The notes beneath the pieces are model-generated. The model was not told the origin of the DNA, searched no databases, and was given only the letters and a program-made list of their open reading frames with translations. Source: Oscillospiraceae bacterium (lineage in GTDB: Bacteria > Bacillota > Clostridia > Oscillospirales > SIG627). From it: a DNA stretch of 37,177 nucleotides. Made by a program: the position numbers and the translations under genes. Positions 1 through 7,811 of this stretch are shown here, piece by piece (within the stretch, counting starts at the first letter, position 1; every line of letters starts with the position of its first letter). Location of the stretch: the NCBI GenBank assembly GCA_034925865.1, contig JAYFRN010000022.1, forward strand, positions 1-37,177, read 5' to 3'.

Positions 1-2
1 AA

Positions 3-713
3 AAAGAAATGATCCTACGGCATTGGAAGCATGATAAAGATGATCGTATTAACTTGTGGGACACTTTACGAAAAAATGGCTATACACGACATTATAACAG
101 CATGAACCGTGTACTGAGAAAATGGCTGGTTGACGAAGAAAAATCAGTCAAAAAGGAATATAAGCCACAGCCATATCAAAGAGCGGAATACCCTGGACAA
201 AAAATACAGATAGATGTAAAGTTTGTGCCGAGCTACTGCGTGACAAACGGAATAAAGTACTATCAGTATACAGCAATTGATGAGTGTACAAGGTATGTTT
301 TCCGTGAAATGTATGACGAACATAGTACATACAGTTCAAAGGATTTTCTTGAGAAACTTATAAAGGCATTACCGTTTCCAATCAGGGAAGTACAGACTGA
401 TAACGGAACCGAATGGACAACTGCGCTGCTTGTTAAGAATCCCGAGAGCAAGACATTATTTGAAAACGCCTTGAAGGAAATGGATATCATATATCACCGA
501 ATCCGCATTGCCACGCCAAGGCATAACGGTAAAGTTGAGCGCCAACACAGAACAGATGAAAAGCGTTTTTACAAGCATATGAAGATGTACAGCCTTGAAG
601 ATGGCAGAAAGCAGTTGAAAAAATATAATAAACGCTCAAATGATATTCCGAAGGTTTGTCTTAATTTTCAATCGCCAAATGAGGTTTTGGTAAAATATTT
701 GTTCGTAATGTAA
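3..713 (+). CDS. IS481-like transposase, 5' end outside window
   Basis: DDE integrase-fold transposase that would cut and join the ends of its insertion sequence. The visible part carries the rve core: the first catalytic Asp in QIDVKF, the second in VQTDNGTEW, and the Glu in HNGKVERQHRTDEKRFY. The last motif is characteristic of the IS481 family (established knowledge). The frame stays open to the first base of the window, so the N-terminal helix-turn-helix part probably lies upstream; the Met at position 9 is not a convincing start. A strong hairpin follows the stop, and a repeat that looks like the element's right end lies at 776-838. I cannot tell whether the copy is active. The next gene is AT-rich and may have arrived with it. 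Confidence 0.85.
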   Translation, partial: KEMILRHWKHDKDDRINLWDTLRKNGYTRHYNSMNRVLRKWLVDEEKSVKKEYKPQPYQRAEYPGQKIQIDVKFVPSYCVTNGIKYYQYTAIDECTRYVFREMYDEHSTYSSKDFLEKLIKALPFPIREVQTDNGTEWTTALLVKNPESKTLFENALKEMDIIYHRIRIATPRHNGKVERQHRTDEKRFYKHMKMYSLEDGRKQLKKYNKRSNDIPKVCLNFQSPNEVLVKYLFVM

Positions 714-723
714 TTGCCAAGAA

Positions 724-751
724 GGCGTTAAGCATCAGGCTGCTTAACGCC
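724..751 (+). terminator. 11-bp hairpin after the transposase
   Basis: GGCGTTAAGCA and TGCTTAACGCC form a perfect 11-bp stem around a 6-base loop, starting 10 bases after the transposase stop. There is no long T run after it, only an AT-rich stretch. It could act as a weak terminator for the insertion sequence or protect it from outside transcription. Confidence 0.5.
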
Positions 752-775
752 GTAAAACATTATATTATTAGTTCG

Positions 776-838
776 TTGTCAAGGTAGTATTGTAAACTTT
801 CCGGCAAGCCGTAAACTTTACAATCTCCACTTTGACAA
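776..838. repeat. Probable right terminal region of the IS481-like element
   Basis: Nested symmetry: TTGTCAA (776-782) faces TTGACAA (832-838), and ATTGTAAA (789-796) faces TTTACAAT (817-824). GTAAACTTT also occurs twice in direct orientation (792-800 and 811-819). Read on the minus strand, the outer edge begins TGTCAAAGTGGAG, the kind of TG-ended terminal repeat expected for this class. The left end is outside the window, so the boundary near 837 is inferred. Confidence 0.45.
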
Positions 839-937
839 AGCTTCTCTCCTTCGTGTCACCTATTATTGACATTTCAACACTATTTTAATTTTTTAAATGC
901 GATTTTATTTAATTTTCTGTAACACAAAAGCTTTTTA

Positions 938-965
938 TTGACAAATATATTTTTTCAGTTATAAT
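938..965 (+). promoter_or_regulatory. Sigma-A-type promoter for the GNAT gene
   Basis: TTGACA at 938-943, a 16-base spacer and TATAAT at 960-965. The start codon is 33 bases further on, with AGAGGT (982-987) as ribosome binding site. This gives the acetyltransferase its own promoter, independent of the insertion sequence. Confidence 0.75.
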
Positions 966-997
966 TTTATATTATTGTATAAGAGGTCTTTGATTTA

Positions 998-1858
998 ATG
1001 CAAGATGAAATATTTAATTTATATAAAAACTGCTTTTCATATTTTTCTCAGAAAGATATAACTGTACAAAATATCATTGCCGATTATAATAATCATATAT
1101 TTACATATACGATAAACAAGAAGATAGTTGGTGTTTCAATTATCAATAAAAATGTTATATATTTATTATGTGTAGATAAAAAATATAGGAACATGGGAAT
1201 CGGGAGTAAGCTTCTTTATGATTCTGAAGAATATATTTTTTCAAAAGGATATGATGAAATAAATATAGGCGCCGGGGATAATTATATTTTCCCAGGCATA
1301 CCCATGAACGATGGTATGCATAACTTTTTCAAAAAGAAAGGTTATTTTCATGCATGGGGAGATTGCGGCTGCTATGATATGAGTTTAGACTTACATGATT
1401 TTAACTATTTTGAACATAACCTCAATGATACCATTAATGAAGTTACTTATCGTTATGCAAACGAAAGTGATATTGATAGAGTTTTATTTGCAGTAAATGA
1501 AGCAGAAAAAGATTTTGTACCGTATTATACAAATCCACAGCTCTATACTAAAAATACACAAACACCTGTATTAATAGCTGAAACAAATAATGAAATAGCA
1601 GGAGCAATTATGTTGGATGTTGGAACGAATATACCCGACGAAGGAAGTGTAGGCTGCACTATTACTGTTCCTGAATACAGAAATAAGGGCATAGCATCAA
1701 CAATGGTAAGGATTGCTACAAAGCAGTTGAAAAAGAACAATCTCAAAAAAGCGTTTTTAGAATATACCTACACATATATTTTAAATATATATGGCAGATC
1801 AGGATATAAAGTTTGTATGGAGTATTTTATGGCGAAAAAGTTATTATCACAATCATAA
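998..1858 (+). CDS. Tandem GNAT-domain acetyltransferase
   Basis: Predicted acetyl-CoA-dependent N-acetyltransferase with two GNAT folds. The first (about residues 1-130) has the acetyl-CoA loop-like stretch KKYRNMGIGSKLL. The second (about 147-286) has PEYRNKGIASTMV after a typical beta-strand run. The substrate cannot be read from sequence; two-domain GNATs include mycothiol synthase-like enzymes and antibiotic or amino-acid acetylases (family knowledge). The start is well placed behind AGAGGT. Base composition is clearly more AT-rich than the amidohydrolase genes downstream, with many ATA, TAT and AAT codons. Together with the adjacent insertion sequence this suggests recent acquisition (inference). 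Confidence 0.8.
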   Translation: MQDEIFNLYKNCFSYFSQKDITVQNIIADYNNHIFTYTINKKIVGVSIINKNVIYLLCVDKKYRNMGIGSKLLYDSEEYIFSKGYDEINIGAGDNYIFPGIPMNDGMHNFFKKKGYFHAWGDCGCYDMSLDLHDFNYFEHNLNDTINEVTYRYANESDIDRVLFAVNEAEKDFVPYYTNPQLYTKNTQTPVLIAETNNEIAGAIMLDVGTNIPDEGSVGCTITVPEYRNKGIASTMVRIATKQLKKNNLKKAFLEYTYTYILNIYGRSGYKVCMEYFMAKKLLSQS

Positions 1859-1943
1859 ATTTTTCAATTCTAAGCGAGTCAAAATAAGCTTGCCATTCGT
1901 AAAACTAAAAGTTGAAACTATTAGATTAACTGGCTTTATTATC

Positions 1944-1972
1944 TTGAAAAACATCATCATGTGTGCTATCAT
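1944..1972 (+). promoter_or_regulatory. Promoter for the amidohydrolase-rnhA unit
   Basis: TTGAAA at 1944-1949, exactly 17 bases, then TATCAT at 1967-1972 preceded by TGC, which makes an extended -10. It lies 51 bases upstream of the first amidohydrolase start. AAGGA at 2004-2008 is the likely ribosome binding site, with rather long spacing of 15. Confidence 0.55.
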
Positions 1973-2023
1973 TATCCTATCCCGGCAAATGCGGACAATC
2001 AGAAAGGACAGTGCTAAATAAAT

Positions 2024-2938
2024 ATGGAAGAGACAAAATCGACACGTGCCGAATTCGTGCGGAGCTTTAAAAAAACCGATATACATGTTCATGCGGTTGA
2101 AAACAACCGTTATCCACATCCCGGAGGAAGCCTTTTTGTCACTCCGGATAAGCTTCGTGAAAAATATGCCGAAATGAACGTATCAAGAGCTCTTATTTTA
2201 CCTATGATGGGAAGCAACTGCTCCCATATAATGCAGTCCAACGAGGATGCATATCTGATGGTTAAAAAAAACAGTGATTTTTTAAGCTGGTTCTGTTATC
2301 TTGATCCCCGGCTGGCGTGGAACTCTCCGTCCACCGATTTTAGTCACTTTATAAACTATTATAAATCCATGGGCGCAAAGGGCATCGGCGAGCTCACATT
2401 CAACACATCAATTACAGATCCTCTTTGCGATAATTTATATACTCACGCCGAAAAATGCGGAATGCCTCTGACAATTCATCTTGCAGGTCATGTAGGAGGA
2501 ACTTACGGGCTTGTTGATTCTCTCGGGCTTAACGGACTTGAAACGGTTCTGAAAAATCATCCCGGTCTTAGAATTCTCGGTCATTCCCAATACTTCTGGG
2601 CGCATATGTCTGCCGATGTCACCGAAGAAGCAGCTGAAGGATATCCCAGCGGAAAAGTCATCCCCGGACGTCTGTGCGAGCTTGCCGAAAAATATGACAA
2701 TCTGCTGTTCGATCTTTCAGCTGACAGCGGAGGAAACGCGATAACACGCGATCCGGAATTCGGCATCGCGTTTTTGAAGAAATACAGCAAACGCTGTTAT
2801 TTCGGAACAGATATTGTATTTTACGATACTATGCCCACTCTTTATTCTTTTCTTGACAACGCTTATACTGACGGAATGCTGACAAAAGATGAATACACAG
2901 CGATATGTGCCGAAAACGCCAACAAGCTTTTGAAATAA
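2024..2938 (+). CDS. Metal-dependent amidohydrolase, paralogue 1
   Basis: TIM-barrel hydrolase of the amidohydrolase superfamily (Amidohydro_2/TatD-like), presumably cytoplasmic as no signal peptide is visible. Candidate metal ligands appear in the expected order: His21 and His23 in DIHVH, Glu123 in KGIGEL, His152 in TIHLA, His187 in GHSQYFWA and Asp263 in FGTDI. The substrate is unknown. Two further paralogues lie at 2952-3860 and 34507-35409. This copy is the more divergent: after GTDI it has VFYDTM where the other two have CDPRN. It is 13 bases from the next copy, so the two are almost certainly co-transcribed and arose by tandem duplication. Confidence 0.8.
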   Translation: MEETKSTRAEFVRSFKKTDIHVHAVENNRYPHPGGSLFVTPDKLREKYAEMNVSRALILPMMGSNCSHIMQSNEDAYLMVKKNSDFLSWFCYLDPRLAWNSPSTDFSHFINYYKSMGAKGIGELTFNTSITDPLCDNLYTHAEKCGMPLTIHLAGHVGGTYGLVDSLGLNGLETVLKNHPGLRILGHSQYFWAHMSADVTEEAAEGYPSGKVIPGRLCELAEKYDNLLFDLSADSGGNAITRDPEFGIAFLKKYSKRCYFGTDIVFYDTMPTLYSFLDNAYTDGMLTKDEYTAICAENANKLLK

Positions 2939-2951
2939 GAGGTTAGTAAAT

Positions 2952-3860
2952 ATGTCTAAAACACTTGTAAAAAAAATTGATATACATGTCCACACTATGG
3001 ATTACGGCGGTATTGAAGTACCGCGCTTCGACGGCTCAAGATATGCCACTCCGGCGGAGATTATTGAAATATACGACAAAATCGGCGTCGAAAAGGGCGT
3101 CATACTGCCGGAGATTTTCCCCGAATGCGGATGGATAATGCAGTCGAACGAGGAAGCGCTCCGCATTGCGGAAAAATACAAGGGACATTTCGAATGGTTC
3201 TGCGATATTGATCCGCGCGCGCTATATAATTCGCCTGACTCTGATCTCGGATATCTCATAAAATATTATAAATCTCTCGGTGCGAAGGGCATCGGCGAAG
3301 TGGTCATTAACGAATACGCCGACGGGCCTCTAATGGATAATCTGTTTTATCACGCTTCAAAAAATAAAATGTCCGTCACATTTCACCTCGCCACTCATCG
3401 CGGTGGCTGTTACGGGCTTGTAGAGGATCACGGCCTTAAGCGTCTCGAACACATGCTTAAAAAATACCCTGATCTCGTATTGCTCGGCCATTCTCAGCCA
3501 TTCTGGGCGGAAATTGGCGCCGATTGCACCGATGAAAACCGCGATTATTACCCCACCGGAAAGGTCGAGGAAGGTAATCTCGTCCGTCTCATGCGTGAAT
3601 ATCCCGGGCTTTGCGGCGATCTCTCCGCCGGAAGCGGCTTCAACGCGGTCAGCCGCGATCCGGAATTCGGATACCGCTTTATCGAGGAATTCAAACACAA
3701 GCTGTATTATGGTACGGATATATGTGATCCTCGCAATATCAACGATCCTATGCTGAAGCTCTCTCACTGGCTTGACGAAGCATATCTCAACGATAAAATA
3801 AGCGAAGAAGCGTATCTCTGCGTAAGCCGTAAAAACGCCGAAAAGCTTCTCGGATTATAA
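2952..3860 (+). CDS. Metal-dependent amidohydrolase, paralogue 2
   Basis: Second copy of the same TIM-barrel hydrolase, 302 residues. Ligand candidates are His12 and His14 (DIHVH), Glu116 (GIGEV), His145 (TFHLA), His180 (GHSQPFWAE) and Asp256 (GTDICDP). It shares the block SAGSGFNAVSRDPEFGYRF almost word for word with the distant copy at 34507, so these two are closer to each other than either is to the adjacent paralogue 1. All catalytic positions are kept, so both tandem copies look functional and may differ in substrate. AGAGG at 2939-2943 serves as ribosome binding site. rnhA follows after 28 bases. Confidence 0.8.
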   Translation: MSKTLVKKIDIHVHTMDYGGIEVPRFDGSRYATPAEIIEIYDKIGVEKGVILPEIFPECGWIMQSNEEALRIAEKYKGHFEWFCDIDPRALYNSPDSDLGYLIKYYKSLGAKGIGEVVINEYADGPLMDNLFYHASKNKMSVTFHLATHRGGCYGLVEDHGLKRLEHMLKKYPDLVLLGHSQPFWAEIGADCTDENRDYYPTGKVEEGNLVRLMREYPGLCGDLSAGSGFNAVSRDPEFGYRFIEEFKHKLYYGTDICDPRNINDPMLKLSHWLDEAYLNDKISEEAYLCVSRKNAEKLLGL

Positions 3861-3888
3861 TAATGTTCTGATTAGAAGTTGAAGTAAA

Positions 3889-4338
3889 ATGAAAAATGTA
3901 ACTATATATACCGACGGCGCATGCCGCGGCAATCCAGGACCGGGCGGTTGGGGCACAGTTTTAGTTTATAACGGCGTTGAAAAGGAGCTTTCCGGAGGCG
4001 ATCCTGATACAACCAACAACAGGATGGAGATAATGGCGGTTATCGCCGGGCTTGAAGCTTTGAAGGAGCCGTGCGAAGCGCTTATTATAAGTGACTCGAA
4101 ATATGTCGTTGACGCGATAGAAAAAGGATGGCTCGCTTCATGGCAGAAACGGGGATGGCGCAAAGCCGACGGCACCCCGGCACTCAACATTGATCTATGG
4201 AAGCGGCTTCTCACCGCCGCCGCAGATCACAAAATTTCTTTTTCATGGGTCAAAGGTCATGCCGGGCATTCGTATAACGAACGCTGCGACGAGCTTGCTG
4301 TTGCCGCCTCTGAAAATGCAGCCAAAAGAGGAAAATAA
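3889..4338 (+). CDS. rnhA: Ribonuclease HI
   Basis: Cuts the RNA strand of RNA-DNA hybrids during replication and R-loop removal, in the cytoplasm. The 149-residue length is that of bacterial RNase HI. It opens with [16 protein letters not shown], holding the first catalytic Asp (residue 9). It then has RMEI (Glu), ISDSKYV (Asp) and the C-terminal [16 protein letters not shown] with the flexible-loop His and last Asp. No hybrid-binding domain is attached. It is the last gene of the amidohydrolase unit and is followed by a clear terminator; the link to the amidohydrolases is probably positional only. Confidence 0.95.
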   Translation: MKNVTIYTDGACRGNPGPGGWGTVLVYNGVEKELSGGDPDTTNNRMEIMAVIAGLEALKEPCEALIISDSKYVVDAIEKGWLASWQKRGWRKADGTPALNIDLWKRLLTAAADHKISFSWVKGHAGHSYNERCDELAVAASENAAKRGK

Positions 4339-4342
4339 ATCG

Positions 4343-4375
4343 CAGGGCGGGATGAAAAATCCTGTCCTGTTTTTT
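4343..4375 (+). terminator. Rho-independent terminator of rnhA
   Basis: CAGGGCGGGAT (4343-4353) pairs with ATCCTGTCCTG (4359-4369), two of the eleven pairs being G-U. The loop has five bases and a run of six T (4370-4375) follows. It begins four bases after the rnhA stop. Confidence 0.85.
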
Positions 4376-4557
4376 CATCTGAATTTATTACGGTAAATAC
4401 ATGCTGTAATATTGCGGTTTTTAGAAATATGGCTCTGGAATATAGCTTTTCTCGCTTATAAAACAATACTATAAACTACCGTTCAAAAATACACGGCGGG
4501 ATGAGAACATTTCGCACTATAAATACATGATTATGGAGAAACGCAACCAGACTTTGC

Positions 4558-4586
4558 TTGCTATTATCAGAATACATTTGTATAAT
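4558..4586 (+). promoter_or_regulatory. Promoter of the XRE cassette
   Basis: TTGCTA (4558-4563), 17 bases, TATAAT (4581-4586). The in-frame TTG at 4558 lies inside the -35 box, which rules it out as a start and supports the ATG at 4606 behind AGAGGTG (4594-4600). Confidence 0.65.
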
Positions 4587-4605
4587 AAAGAAAAGAGGTG
4601 ATTTC

Positions 4606-5301
4606 ATGTTTGATACGAAGAAATTCGGAGGTTATGTTTCGAAACTTCGCAAGAATTCCGACATGACACAGTCTGAACTTGCAGAGCGGCTTAATCTTAC
4701 TCGTCAGGCGGTGTCTAAATACGAAACCGGAGACAGCTTTCCGGATGTAACAATTCTTGTCCTTATCGCAGACACATTCGGAGTGACGCTTGATGAATTA
4801 ATCAATTCCGGCGAACCCACCCGCGGCGAAGCGGCTATTCTCGACAGCGCGGCGAAAGGCCGCGATGTTATCGCGGAAAGCCTTGCTGATATAGTGAACC
4901 TTGCGCCGCTGTTAAAGCCGAGTGTTCTTACGAAGATGTCAAATGGTCTTTCAAAGCAAGGAATAGATATTTCAAGTATAGTGAAGCTTGCCGAATATTT
5001 AAACGATGAAGGCGTGATTTCCTTGCTCGAAAGCGCCACATATGATACCGTTAATGATGAACTGCTTGAAAAGCTGATGCCTGTGTTGGACGATAAATCT
5101 AAGGGAATGATATTTCAGAAGATACTCGATGGTGAAATAGACTGGCATCTGATTAAAACAATTGTACCGTATGCCGAATATATGTCAAGTCAAATTGAAG
5201 CGGCGGTTGTAGAAGGAGCTCTGCCCTGGGAAGCGCTGAGCATTCTTCACGAAGGGTTGAAAATTTCCTGGGAAAAGAAAAAGAAAGACGGCGAACTGTG
5301 A
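4606..5301 (+). CDS. XRE-family transcriptional regulator
   Basis: DNA-binding regulator, 231 residues from the ATG chosen because of its AGAGGTG site. The N-terminal helix-turn-helix (about residues 6-62) reads MTQSELAERLNLTRQAVSKY, with the GVTLDELI segment typical of the SinR/Cro-like class. The rest is a helical domain of about 165 residues without a recognised fold, possibly for ligand sensing or dimerisation. It is the first gene of an overlapping cassette: its TGA overlaps the GTG of the next frame. Such a position suggests it controls its own operon (inference). Confidence 0.85.
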   Translation: MFDTKKFGGYVSKLRKNSDMTQSELAERLNLTRQAVSKYETGDSFPDVTILVLIADTFGVTLDELINSGEPTRGEAAILDSAAKGRDVIAESLADIVNLAPLLKPSVLTKMSNGLSKQGIDISSIVKLAEYLNDEGVISLLESATYDTVNDELLEKLMPVLDDKSKGMIFQKILDGEIDWHLIKTIVPYAEYMSSQIEAAVVEGALPWEALSILHEGLKISWEKKKKDGEL

Positions 5302-5543
5302 TAAGCAAGATCAAAAACGCCATCTATCTTATTCGCTATGCGTGGAGAAAATGTAAACGGCTGTTCTTTACAACATCGGTCAAATATATTTTCTCTTCCG
5401 TCCTTCCGCTGATCGGTATCGTCGGTATTGGCAGCATTGTAGACGCGCTTGTGGCAGGAAAATCAACGGCTGAGGTAAGCCGCAAAGGTTTGTATTATGA
5501 GATGTATGAAAAGCAAAGAAAACCATATACCGGTGTTGTATGA
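5298..5543 (+). pseudogene. ABC exporter with large internal deletion
   Basis: The 81-codon frame joins two ends of an ABC exporter. Residues 1-55 look like the N-terminus and first membrane helix of a fused permease-ATPase (charged start, then VKYIFSSVLPLIGIVGIGSIVDALVAGKS). Residues 56-81 look like the extreme C-terminus after the ATPase domain (RKGLYYEMYEKQ, compare the family's usual GGLYYELYxKQ ending). The rest of the permease and all Walker motifs are absent, so roughly 500 residues are missing and the frame is kept across the junction near 5463-5480. GTGA overlap with the regulator and ATGA overlap with the next frame show it sat in the operon. It cannot transport; a tiny membrane protein might still be made. 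Confidence 0.65.
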
Positions 5544-5557
5544 AAGGAGCTGTTATA

Positions 5558-6475
5558 TTGAAAGCGGAAATCAATCGCAATCTTGAACTTGTGGAAATAT
5601 TGCTGTATCTTGCCGACAGGCAAAACAGGACAGAGCAGGCGCTTAAAAATATTTATTATATCACAAAAATTAATGAGTATTTTGGCAAATACAAGTCTCA
5701 TCCCGCAGTAGCTCTTACACAAAAGCTGATTGATGAGCAAAATTTTAGATATATCAAGCCGATAAGAGCGATTTTATCCCTTGATGATATTTTAAACAAC
5801 AACACTAACAGACTTTATGAATGGGCGACTGCGGTAATTGATTTCGTTGTAGTCAGTCACTTTGATGGTTTTATATTAGCAATGAACAGTTATTACAACA
5901 TGATAATCAAAAAGATTCAAGGCTTTGACATTAAAAAATGCATTAACTTTACAAATTATTACTTTAAGGGGAGCAATGAGCCTTTTCGTCTTATGATTTG
6001 CCCTTTCGACGGAAATTACGGCTTTGTGCTTGACGGTATATTAAATGTTGTCCGGTGTCTGCCATATGACGGAGACGGAAACATCGACACTGTATACACG
6101 AATCGTCTGATAGGCGGTATCGCCCACGAATATGCTCACTGTTTTGTCAATCCGGTTATAGAAAAATACAAAGACAGACTTCACGAATATAAAGAATTTT
6201 TTGCCGCGCATAAAAACATGTACACTTATTACAATGTGGATTATGCTGTTATGAATGAGTATTTTGTCAGAGCTTATACGTTTAGATATATGCGGTTGTT
6301 TAGAAACGATTTTCCTGATTATGATGAATATTGCAACGACACAGAAAAAACAAAGACAGCTTTTATTATATATCTTGATAAGTTTGTTGAATTTCTAATC
6401 GAATATGAGCAGTCGAATCTTGCGTTTGATGAATTCTATCTTAAAAATTTACATAGAATAGGAGAATTTAAATGA
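5558..6475 (+). CDS. HExxH protein, putative zinc metallopeptidase (DUF4932-like)
   Basis: The annotated part starts at a TTG preceded at good distance by AAAGGAG (5543-5549). An ATG at 5540 overlaps the previous stop but has no ribosome binding site. The protein has about 305 residues, no signal peptide and no clear membrane helix. RLIGGIAHEYAHCFVNP contains HEYAH, a zinc-binding HExxH (His196, Glu197 and His200 counted from the upstream ATG), followed by a helical region with Glu residues that could supply the third ligand. The context resembles the DUF4932 group of uncharacterised peptidase-like proteins (from memory, moderate certainty). It overlaps the following methyltransferase by four bases, so the two are translationally coupled. 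Substrate unknown. Confidence 0.6.
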   Translation: MKAEINRNLELVEILLYLADRQNRTEQALKNIYYITKINEYFGKYKSHPAVALTQKLIDEQNFRYIKPIRAILSLDDILNNNTNRLYEWATAVIDFVVVSHFDGFILAMNSYYNMIIKKIQGFDIKKCINFTNYYFKGSNEPFRLMICPFDGNYGFVLDGILNVVRCLPYDGDGNIDTVYTNRLIGGIAHEYAHCFVNPVIEKYKDRLHEYKEFFAAHKNMYTYYNVDYAVMNEYFVRAYTFRYMRLFRNDFPDYDEYCNDTEKTKTAFIIYLDKFVEFLIEYEQSNLAFDEFYLKNLHRIGEFK

Positions 6476-7452
6476 ACAGCATGTTTCTATGCCCAAAATG
6501 TAAAAGCGAGTTTGATTTGCCAAAATGCCCCGTCTGCGGATATGAGGTAACTCAGATAAATACCATTTATCAATTTTGCGACGATCCGTCAGTAAAGCTC
6601 GAAGGATATAATCAGTACATAGGCTATGATGGAATCGGCGAGGACTTTGAACCAGCCGTCAAATTCTGGGATACCAACGATGTCGAACGATATGGTGTAT
6701 ATGAAGCCTGCGGAGATTTGATCGTGCAGAGGTTCGGGCGTGATATCACCGTTCTTGATCTCGGCGCCGGGCTTGGAACTGCGTCGATCCCTCTTGCAAA
6801 GAACGGAATTTACACCATCGCTGCCGACATTTCAAACGTGATGCTCTCTACCGCCGTAAAACGCGCGGCAGGGCGGTATGACAATTTGGTATTTGCGCGG
6901 ATGAACGCATACAATCTTATGATTGCAGACAATAGAGTTGATATTATTGTGGAGAACGCGATGCTTCATCTAGTCGATAACCCGGAAAAGGTCATTAAAG
7001 AAATCGTTCGCGTTTTAAAGCCCGCAGGACATCTTATCCGTTACGGTTCCTATTCACAGCCATTATCGGAAGAAGAGGCAAAGCAAAACGCCCTGTGCAA
7101 CAATATTTTATCTGACATAAATGGTGTATTTTACAATTATCTTACAGCTCACGGATTTAAAAGTATTTGGTTCTACAATCGTTTTGCGGAGATTATTCCA
7201 CAATATTTTGATGTGCCCATTAACAATATAGCAAATGGCTTTTCGGAAGTTTTCACCGAAAAGCTTAAATTTCGTCTGCACAGGTTGAAAACCGGAGCTC
7301 ATTCTGATTTACAGAATATCCCAAAGGAGCTGATCAATACAGCCTGGAGCACCGCGGATAAATACGCGCGGGATAAGTACGGAGATGACTATATAAATAT
7401 AAAAGGATTTTCAAGATACGGAACTGCAATTGATATCTATAAAGCAAAATGA
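6472..7452 (+). CDS. SAM-dependent methyltransferase with N-terminal zinc ribbon
   Basis: Class I methyltransferase, 326 residues. Residues 7-22 form a CPKC...CPVC zinc ribbon (Cys7, Cys10, Cys19, Cys22). The methyltransferase domain covers about 75-195, with motif I VLDLGAGLGTASI (about 94-106), an acidic residue ending the next strand (AADIS) and the post-motif VLKPAGHLIRYGS. The remaining C-terminal 130 residues are unassigned. A zinc ribbon before the catalytic domain also occurs in the rRNA methylase RlmA, but the body is closer to Methyltransf_11 enzymes, so the target (RNA, protein or small molecule) is open. Last gene of the XRE cassette, ending before the terminator at 7478. Confidence 0.75.
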   Translation: MNSMFLCPKCKSEFDLPKCPVCGYEVTQINTIYQFCDDPSVKLEGYNQYIGYDGIGEDFEPAVKFWDTNDVERYGVYEACGDLIVQRFGRDITVLDLGAGLGTASIPLAKNGIYTIAADISNVMLSTAVKRAAGRYDNLVFARMNAYNLMIADNRVDIIVENAMLHLVDNPEKVIKEIVRVLKPAGHLIRYGSYSQPLSEEEAKQNALCNNILSDINGVFYNYLTAHGFKSIWFYNRFAEIIPQYFDVPINNIANGFSEVFTEKLKFRLHRLKTGAHSDLQNIPKELINTAWSTADKYARDKYGDDYINIKGFSRYGTAIDIYKAK

Positions 7453-7477
7453 ATTTCTGCATATATTAACATTTAAT

Positions 7478-7618
7478 AAAGCTGCAGTATCATCTGTTAT
7501 TAAACGGCGATAAATAACACTGTTTTAGAAGAGAGAAAAGCCCATATATCAGAGTCTTTCTCTCTTAAAGCGTGATTATTTAATTGCCGTGTTAATAATT
7601 TATACTGCAGCTTTTTTA
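7478..7618 (+). terminator. Terminator hairpin with a repeat element in its loop
   Basis: AAAGCTGCAGTAT (7478-7490) and ATACTGCAGCTTT (7602-7614) are a perfect 13-bp inverted repeat, and the right arm runs into a T tract (7612-7617), as in a rho-independent terminator. The two arms are separated by 111 bases that hold palindrome copy A. The simplest reading is a terminator whose loop received the element (inference). Confidence 0.55.
7497..7598. repeat. Palindromic intergenic repeat, copy A (long form)
   Basis: Ends TTATTAAACGGC (7497-7508) and GCCGTGTTAATAA (7586-7598) face each other. An internal stem pairs AAGAGAGAAA (7529-7538) with TTTCTCTCTT (7557-7566). The same architecture recurs at 25397, 32312, 33358, 34318 and 36952. 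No coding potential inside. Confidence 0.8.
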
Positions 7619-7631
7619 TTGAGATGGAAAC

Positions 7632-7811
7632 ATGAGAAATAAATCAAGACGAAATTCAAGCAAGCCGAAAATCAATATTAATCACGAATTTAAACAGTTT
7701 CTAAAGGGTATATTTCCTGTATACTTATACGAAAGCTTTTGCGGAGCTTTTCCGAAAAGCGACCGAAATCCCTATATTTGCTGTGTTTTATTCAAAAAAC
7801 GACTCATATGA
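7632..7811 (+). CDS. Possible 59-residue basic protein, doubtful
   Basis: An ATG frame starting MRNKSRRNSSKPK and ending CCVLFKKRLI lies in the 350-base gap between the convergent methyltransferase and acetyltransferase genes. It runs eight bases into the end of the latter on the other strand. GAGATGG upstream is a weak ribosome binding site. No family is recognised. It may simply be chance reading of intergenic DNA. Confidence 0.2.
   Translation: MRNKSRRNSSKPKININHEFKQFLKGIFPVYLYESFCGAFPKSDRNPYICCVLFKKRLI

Noticed and set aside
4558-4605. Upstream TTG start for the XRE regulator
   Set aside because: The TTG is part of a -35 box and the promoter's -10 lies after it; ATG 4606 has a proper AGAGGTG site.
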